DNA of 64,000 nucleotides from positions 1,736,064-1,800,063 of the forward strand of contig OW051468.1 of assembly GCA_932521025.1 (NCBI GenBank). The letters run 5' to 3'. The notes beneath the pieces were generated by a model. The model was not told where the DNA came from, searched no databases, and was given only the letters and a program-made list of their open reading frames with translations. This stretch comes from Oscheius onirici. Lineage: Eukaryota; Nematoda; Chromadorea; Rhabditida; Rhabditidae. Of the stretch, positions 33,701 through 44,587 are shown piece by piece (positions within the stretch are counted from its first letter, which is position 1; the number at the start of each line of letters is the position of its first letter). Both the position numbers and the translations under genes were made by a program.

Positions 33701-36700
33701 ATACAGTAAGTCGTATGGGGATCTGGATTAGACTCTTGACTCTTACAAAAGCCTTTTAACCACTGTGTTGACCGAGACAGTAGTTAGGAATTGTAGGCTC
33801 TATGGTCTCTCACTGGAAAACAACCAGACAATTCCAGTCTGGTTTCTAAGATGTGAGTCAGTCACAGGATCTGATCCAGACCCAGACGATCGTGGTACAG
33901 TAACAGTCATAGTATGAACGTCTGGATCAGGTTCTGTGAATCTGACTCACATCTGATACAATACACCAGTCTGGAATTGTCTGGATACTTTCCAGTGAAC
34001 AGTCTGAACCCAATCAGATCTGATCTGTCCTGACTCTTTAGATCGGAACAGTATGAACGTCTAGATGATGTAATGACTGAACACTTCTTGACTCACTCAC
34101 ACAGGTCTCGATATTTTCCCGTGGACAGCCCAGACCATATTAAGATCGTATTTGAGACAGTCTTCAGACACTGAACAGCTCGGTTTGGATCAAGATTGAA
34201 CTATACTGACTTTCAAGATTCCTTGCTTTTTTTTCACCCAATACTCACACCTTCCTCTCTAGGCTTAAGAATCAGAAACATTTTCTACTTACCTCACGAC
34301 TATCCCTTGATCTTCCCGACTCTTAATAGATCTTTCCAGAAACGTACAGCTCCAAACCGAAGCTCCTGTCTTCCTCTTCAACCTTTGGATTCGTGAGCTA
34401 AAGTTCCTCATAGAAATTGGCGACACTGCCGAGGCCATAGCCTCCATTCAGGCTTCCATAGAGCGCTCCCTCTTCTACAAGAATGGCGCTGAGACTAAAG
34501 ACGCGGAGGAGGAGAAAGACAACTGTTTCCATAAGTTCTGGAAGTCGGGAGCTCCGAGGATTGGTGATGAGGAGTTTACAGTCGATAAAAGATACCCACA
34601 AAGAGGCGGATTCGGACCGTATTCCAATGGACATAGGCCACACAGGACGGAGAATGAGCAACTGGAAAGGGCGAGTCTGGAAAGGATCGTAGTGGAACTG
34701 AGAGGTGCCAAAGAGAAGTGAGTCCCTCTCCCTGTACCCAGGCTTGTTGATTTTGAGTTGTTGAGCTGAGCTTTTAAGAAAATCGAAAACTGACGACAAA
34801 AATAGAAGAAAATGCGAATTTTTTACCAAATTCGGTAAAAATAGCAATTATCTTCGATTTTCATCGTCAGGTTTTTTGTTTTCTGGGAATTTTTCAGATG
34901 ACAAAATTACATCTAACCGGGGGACGTATTTCGTAACAAAAAATATCAGAAAAAAATTCGAAATGAATACTTTTAGCCCGCCGCAAAGTCCAACCTGGCC
35001 GCAGCGCAGGTCAGACCGCAGCGCAGCGCCGGTTTTCAACAAGCCTGCCTGTCCCTGTTCCACACCCAGAATTTCAGAGTGACTGCCACAATGTCCGACT
35101 CTCAAGCTTTTGCAACAATGGAAAAGGCTGCTGAAAATATATTGTGCCGACCCCTGAGAATCAACCCCGGCGACTGGAAAGTAAAACCAGTAGAGGTAAG
35201 AATTCTGATTCCAGTACTAGGCAGAAATGTTCAGCCGGAACTATATGAAACTGCTACTTCACTGCATCGTGTTCCTTACAAAGAGCTGTCCATCTTCAAG
35301 CTGTCGTCAAGAGAACAAGCATATCAAGTCCTACATGCTCTGGGACTGGAAGTGGCCGAGGTTCGTTTCTACAAAGACAGAGGGACTGATAGACAGAGAA
35401 AGAGAGAGACAAATACTTATCCAATACTATTTCAGAATCCCATCCAGGTTGATCTATACACCACGCTGAAGAGTACAGGTTTGCCTGTAGGAGAGTCATC
35501 TCTTCCTCTTGGAGGCTTCTTCATTCTCTACCGAATGTACTGTCATCTACTTCGACTAGACAGCTGTCAGAATCCAGAGGACAATTTCAAACTGGCTAAG
35601 AAGTGAGTCTCTTTGTCCTCTGTCCTCTGTCTCATACTGTCCTTTTCAGCATCGTAAGCTATGCCGTCCGGAAACACACAGAAAAAGTGGACATTCTGAA
35701 TGAGGTCAACAAAATGCGCAACTGTTTGAACGACGAAAATTTTGCCAAAGAAAACTTCCTTCCCGCCATGAATCTTTTGGCTGATCACGCATTCGTGATC
35801 AAATATCTGATCTACAAAGAGGTAAGAGAGCGGGATTAAAATGAGAGACAGACATAGCCAGAGAGTCAGCGATTCAGAAGTACCAAAAGACAGAATCAGA
35901 AAGTGTGGTAGACAGTTCCAATTAATTTTCAGCTCGTGGAAAGGAACATTCTTTATGACCCAGAAGAGACACTCAAAGATGCTATTCAGTACTTTTTGCA
36001 AGCTCATCGAAGAGCCGAGAACTCGATTTTTATACAGCGATTTGTTCTAGGATTCGTTCTTCTGGCTGTTCAGGTGAGAATCTTTATAATTTGAAAAAGT
36101 CAGATTTTAGTGTTTGAACATCAAAGTCGTCCGGAAGCACGTGATCAACTGGCTGAAGCCAGTGGTCTATGCATATCTCTCTGAGGACAATTTACACGAT
36201 AAACTGATGAATTTTGTTAGTAAGAACATCGAGCAGGATTTGGTAAGTATAAGAGACAAAGAGAGTCTGATAGACAGAGAGGCAGAGTCAAAGAGTCTGA
36301 GTCAGAGAGTCAGCGAGTCAGAGTCAGTGAGTCAGATGGACAGAGAGTCAGAGAGTTTGAGAGACAGATGAACAAAGAGTCAGAGAGTCAAATACACAGA
36401 TGGAGAAAGAGTCAGAGTCACAGAGTCAGAGTAAGAGAGTCAGTGAGTCAGAGAGCCAGATAGACAGAGGGACAGAGAGTCAGAGTCAGGGAGGCAGAGA
36501 GTCCAATGGACAGAGAGTCATAGAGACAGAGAGTCAGAGAGACCGAGAGACTAACAAACATACAGATTCCTCCAGATCACTGAATCCATCCCCTGTGCGA
36601 AAACATTAGCATACTGTATACTAATGCACCTGGAAGTCAGAGCCGGATGTTCGGGACGTCGTCCCATTTCTCCAGTGGAATGTCTACAGTTTTTTGTAGA

Positions 36701-38056
36701 TCAGTATAGTGCTCAGTCGACTGGCAAAGAAGTACAAGAGGTCATATACACTTGCATTCGTCTTCTGACCTATCAGGGAGTAAGTTTCATTGATATGTAC
36801 AGTAACTCATGGTTTAATAGATCAAACAGCCGATGGGGGAGAACAAATTCTTCGAGTACATCAATAGATATCTCGCGGAAGGTTGTTATCCTCGTGATAT
36901 GAGAGGCATTCGTCTGGCTGTCTGGATGCAGAAGATTAGACCGATCTACTTTATCAGGAATCCTTTAGAAGGACTTTGGCTGAACGGTAGGAATTTTTAG
37001 AAATCTTTTAATAGGGATTTTTTTTTCAGAGTGGCCTGAGGTTAGAGAAGTCTTTGAGACTGTTATGAAATTGGCTCGGAATGGAGTGGTATCCAGAGAC
37101 ATCTTTACCAGAGAATATGTAAGTTCTGGGGACTGAGAGAGAGAGAGGGACAGAGGTAGGAATGGGCACCGAGCCCGTGTCAGTGTTGGACGAGACCGTG
37201 CCAGCAAGGCACATTTTCGGAGGAAGACTAACGTAAAAGCTCTTATAGAAGCACTCCCTGTACGCAATTACGTACGCATTTTTTTCGAGATGAAGACATA
37301 CTTTTTCAATTTATTTTTTTATTTTTCCTTGGTAGCTGAGATGTCTATCTGTATGGGAAAAATAATCGGAAAGTTGGAAAATTTTGTATCAACCCGAAAA
37401 AAATGCGTACGTAATTGCGTACAGGGGTGCTTCTATTAGAAGAAATACGGTATTTTAGCGAAAAAAAACTTGGCATCGGCGTTGCATATTGAGCCCCTGT
37501 TCAAATTGGATGCCAAGTTTTTATGGTTCCCCCCAAAAGTGCGCACTGCTGGCACGGTCTCGGTCAACACTGACACGGGCCCGGTACCCATGCCTAGACA
37601 GAGGGACAGAGAAGCGGAGGACATAACGACTGAGAGACTGAGAAAGAGACAGAATGTTCTAATACCTTTTCTTTCAGTTCGTAATGCGAGAAATGAACCA
37701 GACTGTTCAGCTTGCAGAGCAGTTGAGGGAGTCCGTCCTCTGGAAGCTGGCTATAGAGCAAGGACAATCTGAATCGGTACTGCTTTTTTACACTCTGTAC
37801 ACTCTGTAATTTCAGCAGATGTACAAGCAGTGCTTCAACTCCAAGTTTGTGCAGTTGCTTCTGCTTGGAAAGAGTCAAGATGACAGTAGTCTCGATAGAA
37901 TTCTGTAAGTATCCGGATTGAGACTCCACGAAGAAAGTCTCATTTCAAAATCAACATGTAATTTTCAGGGAACAGTTGACGACGACGGGAATTTCTACTT
38001 GTACAAAACTTGAACATGTTCGAGAAACAATGAGATTTTTGAGGGAGAAAATTTGA
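30758..38056 (+). CDS. nrde-2: NRDE-2-like nuclear RNAi / RNA-surveillance protein (long multi-exon gene)
   Basis: NRDE-2 proteins are nuclear helical-repeat proteins that work in nuclear RNAi in nematodes and with the RNA exosome helicase in other animals. Early exons are 30758-30898, 30940-31047, 31085-31122 and 31933-32016. They code an RS-rich N-terminus (SDRRRHRKRSRYHSRSPDR), then RNPYVFYFKPSHELLEAD, YDNRERKLMEMLRAARERN, RIRKKLAILDQGLKACPE and FHKFWKSGAPRIGDEEF, in the order seen in NRDE-2 (RNPY, HAT-like helices, then F..FW.SG.PR.GE). The link between 33371 and 34350 is not fully resolved. From 35.06 kb onward further exons stay in frame (LLADHAFVIKYLIYKELVER, HVINWLKPVVYAYLSEDN, MRGIRLAVWMQKIRPIYFI) to a TGA at 38056, but I could not match this half to known NRDE-2. 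Two genes in an operon remain possible, with the second starting near MSDSQAF (35091). Confidence 0.65.
31123..31932. other. Large intron of the NRDE-2-like gene, with a candidate antisense acidic ORF
   Basis: This 810-bp intron contains, on the minus strand at about 31914-31780, MGETNSLEEEDELELEDDDE and a further run of acidic residues, ending near a GTGAGC donor. It could be the first exon of a small nested gene, but no second exon was found. Bases 31260-31345 resemble a worn tRNA-type repeat. Confidence 0.3.
32381..32450 (-). other. tRNA-like remnant in an intron
   Basis: On the minus strand, CTGGCGCAGTCGGATAGAGC is an excellent D-arm (A box) and CCCTGGTTCAAATCCCC an excellent T-loop (B box), but neither the anticodon stem nor the acceptor stem pairs. 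It may still be transcribed by RNA polymerase III as a SINE head. It lies antisense in an NRDE-2-like intron. Confidence 0.5.
33456..33529. repeat. GCAAACGTTGGATAC hairpin
   Basis: GCAAACGTTGGATACCAAA and GGCTAAGTATCCAACGTTTG form a 16-bp stem, with a second inner pairing. It is related to the hairpin at 9544-9690. Confidence 0.6.
33600..34080. repeat. CTACAGTA / GACTCA-rich irregular repeat
   Basis: CCCTACAGTAA recurs near 33637-33680. Inverted relatives such as TCCAGTCTGG with CCAGACTGG and TCTGGATCAGGTTCTGTGAA with TCACAGGATCTGATCCAGAC occur between 33830 and 33990. It lies within an NRDE-2-like intron. Confidence 0.45.
34779..35003. mobile_element. M1 hAT-like miniature element, truncated copy c
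   Basis: About 220 bp nearly identical to the right part of the copy at 6593-6979 (for example TTCGGTAAAAATAGCAATTA and CATCTAACCGGGGGACGTAT). The left arm and right terminus are missing. It lies immediately upstream of an exon beginning at 35061. Confidence 0.75.
36245..36570. repeat. GAGTCAGAGAGACAG-type simple sequence in an intron
   Basis: The intron between the exon ending GAGCAGGATTTG and the one beginning ATCACTGAATCC is almost wholly made of imperfect GAGTCAGAGAGTCAGAGAC units. Similar filler occurs in Vac14, GT92 and NRDE-2 introns. Confidence 0.75.
37157..37596. mobile_element. hAT-like miniature element with 8-bp target duplication
   Basis: The ends TAGGAATGGGCACCGAG and CGGGCCCGGTACCCATGCCTA are inverted repeats. 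Similarity continues for about 60 bp (CCCGTGTCAGTGTTG, GAGACCGTGCCAGCA). GACAGAGG flanks both sides (37149-37156 and 37597-37604). A second palindrome sits within it (37245-37440). It is 440 bp long and lies in an NRDE-2-like intron. Confidence 0.8.
37245..37440. mobile_element. Nested palindrome with TACGCAATTACGTACGC arms
   Basis: AGAAGCACTCCCTGTACGCA...TTTTTTCG and its near-perfect complement CGAAAAAAATGCGTACGTAA...GGGGTGCTTCT face each other around about 100 bp, inside the element at 37157-37596. It looks like one element inserted into another. Confidence 0.65.
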
Positions 38057-38850
38057 AGTTGGTGCCTTCTTTACGGTGTTGTGCAATATGCCTTTGCAAT
38101 ACTTGATGCAATTACTTGCCAATAAAGTGTTCTTATTCGAACCGACTAGAATTATTACCATGGACAGTTCTCTTGACTCTCGACTCATGGAAAAGCTGTC
38201 TGTCACCTCCGGTGCAGATCGCGCGATTATTGGGATTACGGTAGACAAGAATTGGCGGGATGTTTGAATGGTAATCTCAACAGTTACCCACGAGACAGCA
38301 CGACTCGACTCGTGTCGGCTCCAGAACTCGACTCGAATCGGCTCTGGAGAATAGTCTAAAAAAGCTTGTCAAATCTTGTCAGCTTAAATAACTGAAACAT
38401 TAATTAAAGTTTAAACTCGACTAGTTGAATCTAATCAAAGTCGCTTCTCTGCTAGAGCTCACTCGATCGTCTGCTGCTCGTCTGTGCTCTCGTCCTCTTC
38501 CAAACCAGGTCAGGTGTTTCTACTCTTCCAATTCTTTTGCTTAAACTCTTTCCCTTTACACCTTGACTAGGATCTGGGTCTGTCCCGAGCAGACCCAGAG
38601 TCCGAAATCTTTAGTCTTCCGCCCAAGGGCCGATTCGGGTTTCGGTAGGATCTCTCCGGAGTGACTGGCAAATTGGGCATTAGGAGACTGAGGCGGTGTC
38701 AAGGTGTTTAGGGACTAGTGACAGGAAATTCTTTAAAACATAAAAGTCTCGATAGATCTGTTCTTTGCAGTCATTTTTGAGGTACCATCTACCGTCTTTT
38801 CTTGATCAAGATTCAACTGTTGCTGTCTTCTTGCTCGTTCAATCAGTCTG
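38057..38850. other. Spacer after the NRDE-2-like gene
   Basis: Bases 38280-38350 contain a GACTCGACTCG-type cluster like the one at 49525-49640. No AATAAA close to the stop was noted; AATAAAG lies at 38121. No gene is recognised. Confidence 0.4.
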
Positions 38851-39192
38851 ATGCCGTCTCTGGTCAATATGAACTCTTTCAAAGGTTAGTCAGTTTTTTA
38901 ATGATTCTTTATCTCTCTCACCCAGAGTTTGTCCTTGAACCGGGGAGATTTTGGTCATTGTTCAAGCATATTTCACAGTACATTGTGCATCATTAGTGGA
39001 AGGGTCGCCCTGTCTAACAGCCGAGGGTGGTTTGATTCGCGGAGTTTGGTCTGTTTTGCTTATTCAGAGGCAAAACGGACCAAATTTCTCTGTTCTTCTT
39101 ACTTCATTCCTTCTCTGTTTATCATTGTTTTTCAGTTGCTAAACGTCTCGGTCAATGGCAAAGCCATTAGTGCCCAGATCTATTTCGTCTAA
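38851..39192 (+). CDS. Possible small single-pass membrane protein (tentative)
   Basis: A likely terminal exon, 39068-39192, follows a good TTATTCAG acceptor. It codes AKRTKFLCSSYFIPSLFIIV and FQLLNVSVNGKAISAQ to a TAA: a basic stretch, a membrane segment and a short tail, entered in phase 1 like the other family members. The first exon is uncertain. A short candidate, 38851-38884 (MPSLVNMNSFK), ends at a GTTAGT donor in phase 1 and would give only 52 residues. Another exon near 38925-39000 could intervene. Confidence 0.35.
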
Positions 39193-39464
39193 AAGTTTGC
39201 ATAAGTCATAAATATCCTGTCTTCTCCCATCTATCTATCTTTCTTTCATAATGTCTGCTCTGCACTTGTCGCTCTTATCTGACTCTTACCCCTTTTCCCA
39301 AACTCTCTGTCTTCTTGTGACGGCCTCATACCCACATCTGGTTTCCCTCTAATCTCTGTACCGATCTAGTCTTCCCATCCATCAGTTCAAAGCAAGGTCA
39401 TATCTAGCTAACCTATCTCCCCAGACGACAAAAACTGTTGATTGAGAATCGTTCATTGACAAGC

Positions 39465-41184
39465 TTAGGCCTTGTTGAAGCGACGACGGTATCCCTGGCT
39501 CTTGGGCTCCTGTTCGACGGCTCCAGTACGGGGAGGGCAAGGACAGTAGGCGGCATCTTGTCCGGGACTGAAATATTTGTTTGATACAGAGAGAGACAGT
39601 AAAACTTACAGTCCAGGTCCTCCAGCAGATCCAGCCTCTCCGTCGTGTCCGGCAGCTCCGGGATTTCCAGCGGGTCCAGCAGGTCCGGGAGCTCCAGCCT
39701 GTCCATCCTGTCCCTTCTCTCCGTCCTTTCCATTCTGTCCAGCGGGTCCGGCTTCTCCAGCAGGTCCAGCGGGTCCAGGGGCTCCCTTTCCGCGTTGTCC
39801 GTTCTTTCCAGCGGGTCCAGGGGCTCCGGCATCTCCGGCGGGTCCAGGAGCTCCAGAGTCTCCGGCAGGTCCAGCAGGTCCAGCTTCTCCGTCTTTTCCT
39901 GGGGCTCCAGCTTGTCCGGGCTGACCGTCGGGACCGGCAGGTCCAGCAGGTCCGTCAGGTCCAGCGGGTCCAGGCTCTCCAGCAGGGCACTTGATGCAAC
40001 CGGCATCCTTCTCCATGGTTCCGACACTGACTCCAGCCATACCGGCCTTTCCAGCCTCTCCGGGGTGTCCGTCCTCTCCAGGAGCTCCGTCTTGTCCAGG
40101 GGGACCGGGAGGTCCAGCGGGGCAATTGTTAGGCTGGGCTCCGCAGCTGCACTGTCCTGCGGCACGCTTGTTGCGACCGAAGATGGTTCCGACGGAAAGA
40201 CGCTCAGCTCCGGCGGTAGGGACGATCATTTCCTTCCAGGCCTGGTTGGCGACCATCTGAAAGAGCTAGTTTTAACGGGAAGATTCCGTTTTTAGTTCTT
40301 AGGCTTACGGTAGCAGTAAACAGTTGGAAGAGTACAGATGTATTATAACCGTGTTCAAGAGATGAGTTCAGATCTATGAGTCAGTAGAATAGAGAGTATA
40401 AGAGTACAGTAGTCAAGAGTTTTAGAATACGGTAGTCGAGAGATCAGAACTAGAGGTGAGTTAGTAGCCAGTCTCTTCATCTCTTTAGGCTAGGCTCTCT
40501 CTCTCTTTCGGCGTGGCATATTGAGTCTATTTTTCAACTTGGGTGCTACGTTTTCATGGTTCCCCCAAAAGTGCACCCTGCTGGCACGGTCCCGGTGCCC
40601 AATCCTATCTCTAGGTAGTCAAGAGTTCTAGTGAACTGTTTAGTAGTCTACTGTTTAGAGTTCAGTAGTCAGGTGTACTGTCTAGGTGATAGACTCTCTC
40701 TCTCTCTACTAGAGAGTCCTACTGTTAGGCTACTGTAAAGGTAGGAGTCTAGTCGAAAGTTGTAGAGTACAGTATTGGTAGTCCAGTGTTTAATCTGGGA
40801 ATTCTCAAGAGATTTACAGGTACTGTATTTCCAGAAGCTTCTGAAGTACTGTAGACTCAGAGTACTGTAAGATAGAGTATTTGGAACAACTCGTAAAACA
40901 CAGTAGTCGACTGTCTATCTAAATTACTGTACAGTCTCGAGTCTAAAACTACTGTATAGGTAGTCAAGAGACATTAGACTGCTGTAAGTAAATCGAGAGA
41001 CTCAAAGTAGGGGCAGTCTGAAAATCTCCCAATCTCCACTCACTCTGAACTCTTGCATATCGTCCATGACGTCATCGTAGAGAGTGTTAATCTCCTGGAA
41101 GAGGCTGCCGACGGTGAAAAGGCAGGCGATGATGACGATTCCGCTCGAGGCGGCAGCTAGACTGACGAACAATTTGGCGCTCAT
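39465..41184 (-). CDS. Nematode cuticle collagen, 296 residues
   Basis: Three exons, 41184-41044, 40256-39610 and 39567-39465, join in frame to 296 residues, the usual size for cuticle collagens secreted by the hypodermis. The N-terminus has the conserved cuticle-collagen domain: a signal-anchor ([19 protein letters not shown]), [16 protein letters not shown] and W. A furin-like site RNKR precedes the mature chain. Cysteine clusters CSC...C, CIKC and a terminal CPC frame the Gly-X-Y blocks, as needed for interchain disulfides. The triple-helical part is unusually rich in GPA and GAP. The 787-bp first intron is filled with GTACAGTAGT-type simple sequence and part of a transposon. A long Ser-rich open frame on the other strand is only a shadow of the Gly-X-Y repeat. 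Confidence 0.96.
40505..40607. mobile_element. One-ended fragment related to the element at 37.2 kb
   Basis: GGCATATTGAG, CAAAAGTGCACCCTGCTGGC and ending GGTGCCCAATCCTA match the right part and end of the element at 37157-37596. It lies in the collagen intron and no left end is visible. Confidence 0.6.
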
Positions 41185-41937
41185 GACTGAGTTGAATTTT
41201 CAAACTATCCCTCCTCCTTATATAGGGGCAGAGGAAACGATCTGGGGGCGGGGCAAGGACACCCTTTTTGATAGAAACAGAGACGTCCTCAAGGACACAC
41301 AAATACTTGATTAGATCAGCTTCACGCGGTTTAACGTTTTTGGCGAGGCCGTCGCATGTTTTACGGGCACAGGTGGGCGAAAGGGCGCGCAAAAACAAAG
41401 CCCCAAGCAGGTTTGCCTCGTGAAGATTGGCAGAGTAAGAAGCACAGTGTGAAACTGAGAGGGGGAGACAAAAAGAGGACGGCTAGCGGCCAGTTTTGAA
41501 ACTTTCGCTGGAAGAAGAAAGTGATTAATTTTTGTTGCTTGTTAGGAGTAGCTTTTAAAAAGTACAAGTATAACAAAGGAAGGTTTTTAGTTGGGTGTGG
41601 GCTATCAAAAATCGAAAACAAGTCTTTGTCAGATTTTCAGCTGCTGAATAGATCACCAGTGTCATCTAAAGCTGGTTTAGAGTTAACATAGCATACCGCC
41701 ACGACTTTCGTGGCCCTGGAAAACTCCACAAAGGTATAAACGGACATTGAGAATATTATCAGGGATCGAACCACTTTTAACTGGAGAAGACAATTCTCCT
41801 GTTTTTCCAGCCTTCAAACGATGTACGACCATTTTATACAGCTGTCTACGGAATAATGCAACGCTCCGCTAATAGACAGTGGTTCTACAATAGAGTAACT
41901 TCATACTGGAATAAGATATCAGTCAACATACTTGAAC
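41185..41937. other. Upstream region of the collagen gene
   Basis: CTTATATAGG (41217-41226) is about 33 bp upstream of the collagen ATG and reads on the minus strand as CCTATATAAG, a good TATA box. The remainder has no recognised gene. Confidence 0.55.
41218..41225 (-). promoter_or_regulatory. TATA box of the cuticle collagen gene
   Basis: The minus strand reads TATATAAG 34-41 bp before the start codon. This distance fits a very short leader, as is common for secreted collagens. Confidence 0.5.
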
Positions 41938-42020
41938 TACAGTCAACTCTCGATATAGGAGACTCGACTTTTGCACGAAAAAAGTCTCCTATTTGGTGAA
42001 TTCTCCTATATCGAGAGTTT
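41938..42020. mobile_element. Inverted repeat resembling a Tigger/pogo end
   Basis: CAACTCTCGATATAGGAGA and TCTCCTATATCGAGAGTTT face each other across about 37 bp that include AGTCTCCTATTTGG. Such CTCGATATA-type ends are typical of Tigger transposons. No transposase lies nearby. Confidence 0.5.
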
Positions 42021-42910
42021 GGATAAAATGTGATCAAAATGGCTTCAAATGGCCCAATTTCGTTGAATACTGTTGCTTTACGCGTTTTACATTCATTTAT
42101 GATGCCATTTATACAAACAAAGAACTAACAAAGATGGAAAAAAAATCAACAATTTCACTTTGACTTTAAAGCGAGTGTCAAAAGGGGAGAAGGGAAGGAC
42201 AGTAGGACTGAGACTCACTAAATTTAGAGCCGGGCGACCAGTTCAGGTCCTATATTTTGAAATTAGGCTAAGGAGGGAGCGGGTTCTAATACAAATTCGG
42301 TAGTTTCTTTGGAGGGTCAAAAAAGAGTGACTGGAGGAGAGTAAGAAAGGAAGAGTGAAAAGGAAATCACAACCTGAGCTCCGTGAGAGGGAAGTCATGA
42401 ATTTCTACTTTAGACTGGATAAGTTTTGACATGACTTGACAAACACACTTTGAACCTTTATTTCTAACCAAATGAGGTTGTTCGCTGTGAAGGAGGCAGT
42501 TATATGTTTTGTTATCCACGTAGATAGACGTTAGTTTTGTAATGTTGGAGTGAGATTAGGTAGATCAAGTTTGATGATGGTTGGTTGTACAGGGGTGTAC
42601 ACTAATTAGTTAGTCAGTCATTCTAGCGTCGCGTGGATAGACCGTATAGGTCTGCTTTTCTGGCTCAAAGGAGGCACATGATAGACCAATATTACCTCAA
42701 CGCCTCCAAGCAGTGAAACGAGCTCGAAGACGTGTCTCCGGATACCCTACCCTAAGCGATATCGACGGAATTTCATTCATTTTCGAGTCTTAGCACTAAA
42801 ATTGTACTTATAGATGATTCAATAAACTTTTCTAAGAGAATCACTTGTTCTTGTCCAAGATTTACTGCTACAAATTGATTTTTATCAAGAAAATTTAATT
42901 TGCCTAATTT
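42021..42910. other. Spacer with a partial R1 copy
   Basis: Bases about 42300-42425 match the right half of the long R1 copy at 16.5 kb (TTTCTTTGGAGGGTC, GTGACTGGAGGAGAGTAA, AATTTCTACTTTAG). The rest holds nothing I recognise. Confidence 0.5.
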
Positions 42911-43071
42911 TTACTCACCCAGAGGAGCCGGAAAGTTGATCAACGCGATGGCATACGTCCGTTTCTTGTCCCATTTATTGTTTTCGTCATAAAAACGGGA
43001 AAAAAAGACCGAAAAAATAGCTAAAAACCATAAAGAGGAGTATATTTTAGGGTAACGGTAAAGTCTTTTCA

Positions 43072-43283
43072 AAAAAAAAAAGAAAAAAAAGAACGCAACA
43101 GTAACCCATAAATATTTCGCTTCGAAAACCACAAACCCCTGATTTTCAGGGTAAACTGCAACAATTCAAACCGATTTCTTGATTTTCTCAACGGTGAATT
43201 AGATTAGCGCTACCCTGAAAATCAGGGGTTTGTGGTTCTCGAAGCGGAATATTTATGGGTTACTGTTGCGTTCTTTTTTTTGA
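43072..43283. mobile_element. Hairpin element with about 70-bp arms
   Basis: AGAACGCAACAGTAACCCAT through CCTGATTTTCAGGGTA (43083-43154) is mirrored with about two mismatches by 43211-43275. Each arm also contains the short palindrome CCCTGATTTTCAGGG. It is non-coding. Confidence 0.75.
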
Positions 43284-43309
43284 ACAGACTTTAATTGCGG
43301 AATAGAAAA

Positions 43310-43460
43310 TACGTGATTACTTAAAAACGTTGTGCAAAATGTCGCACCTCCAGAATGGCGACGTCCAAACTGGCCGCGCTCAAAATGAACGGCGCCAAAG
43401 TGGGACGTTTTCAAAATGGTTTCGCACAAAGTGGTTTTCCGCATTTTGGGGCTGTCCCGA
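43310..43460. repeat. AAAATGG/CAAAGTGG periodic segment
   Basis: Irregular units (CAGAATGGCGACGTC, CAAACTGGCCGCG, CAAAATGAACGGCGC, CAAAGTGGGACG, CAAAATGGTTTCG, CAAAGTGGTTTT) recur about every 14-18 bp. It lies beside the hairpin and has no recognised function. Confidence 0.5.
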
Positions 43461-43923
43461 AAAACTCGCCCATCGGTCGAATTTGATCGTTACCTTGGAT
43501 TTGCGCTCCGGTGCTTCTCTTACCCCTTTCTATAAAAAACCAATTATGTAATACAATTTGTAAAAAGTTGTACGTTCATTTGTCTAAAAAAAGTCAGAAA
43601 TGAGGAAAATGACCGAGAACCGCTTACGAAGGGAAAGGGTCTTTTTCATGTTATTTTAGACCAAGTTTCACGTCCAGGGGGTTTTTTCTCGTTAAAACTC
43701 GTTAAACTTGCGACTCGTTGAACTCGTTAAACTTGTGTAAAAATGTGAAAAATATAAGAAAAATGGTGAAAAACAAAACTTCAAGGAAGTTAGAACGAAC
43801 TGAGACGGTTATTGCACGAACTGAGGTGCCTACTGCAGTACAACCAAAAGTTATGTTGTTCATTGAAAATAATAGAAAAAAGACCAACAATTGATATGGA
43901 AATAAGTTGTGGAGAAAATTTTG

Positions 43924-44331
43924 GGTAATACTATAGCAGGTACCCCCCTCCCTTCAAATATTTTGGCGCGCAATGATTGAAATCGGGATTTTCACCACTT
44001 TTCCGTTATTTTTTCACGTTCTAGATGTGTTTATCGAACTTGGCGTCAAATATAACCCCCAGGATGCCGAAATACTTGAAAAATTAGGTGAATTACTTCA
44101 GAAAAAAGCAACATCGCTCACATAATGCATCCCCCGAGAGTTTCTGCAGATTTTTCACAATTTTATTCGATTACACACTCGCCCTAAGGGTAGTTTTTGA
44201 TGCTGAGTTCGATAAAAGCAGCTAGAACACGAAATAATACTGGTAAAATGGTGAAAAACTCCAATTTAGGCCAGTTATGGCTTGCGCGCCAAAATATTTG
44301 AATGGAGGGGGGTGCCTGCTATAGTATTACC
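43924..44331. mobile_element. Miniature inverted-repeat element with GGTAATACTATAGCAGG ends
   Basis: GGTAATACTATAGCAGGTAC...TTCAAATATTTTGGCGCGCA is mirrored by TGCGCGCCAAAATATTTGAA...GTGCCTGCTATAGTATTACC. Arms are about 60 bp with weaker pairing further in (TTCTAG, CGAACT...). The element is about 408 bp long and ends 257 bp before the zinc-knuckle gene. Confidence 0.75.
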
Positions 44332-44587
44332 AAATGTTGTACTTAAATACCCGTGTTCTCGTTGTTTTGCTTAAGTCCAAAACCTCAAAAAATCGTATTT
44401 CTGCTGAGGAAAGACTTCCTGCTCACTTTTGTTGCAAATCGCGAAAAAACGATTGTTTGCCATCGGTCCTCTTATTCTTTTCTCAAATTTCATTCATTGA
44501 CAGTTTCCTTGCAGAATTTCATAAGAAGTCCTTCTCTAACGGTACTCGGGTCGAATACAAGCGAATGCCAACAGAGACTATAGAAGC

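Noticed and set aside
38929-39192. A single-exon 87-residue membrane protein starting at 38929
   Set aside because: The TTATTCAG acceptor at 39060-39067 and the phase shared with related genes favour a separate terminal exon starting at 39068.
39606-40295. Long Ser-rich and Pro-rich open frames on the plus strand
   Set aside because: They are antisense shadows of the Gly-X-Y collagen codons and have no independent start context or domain.
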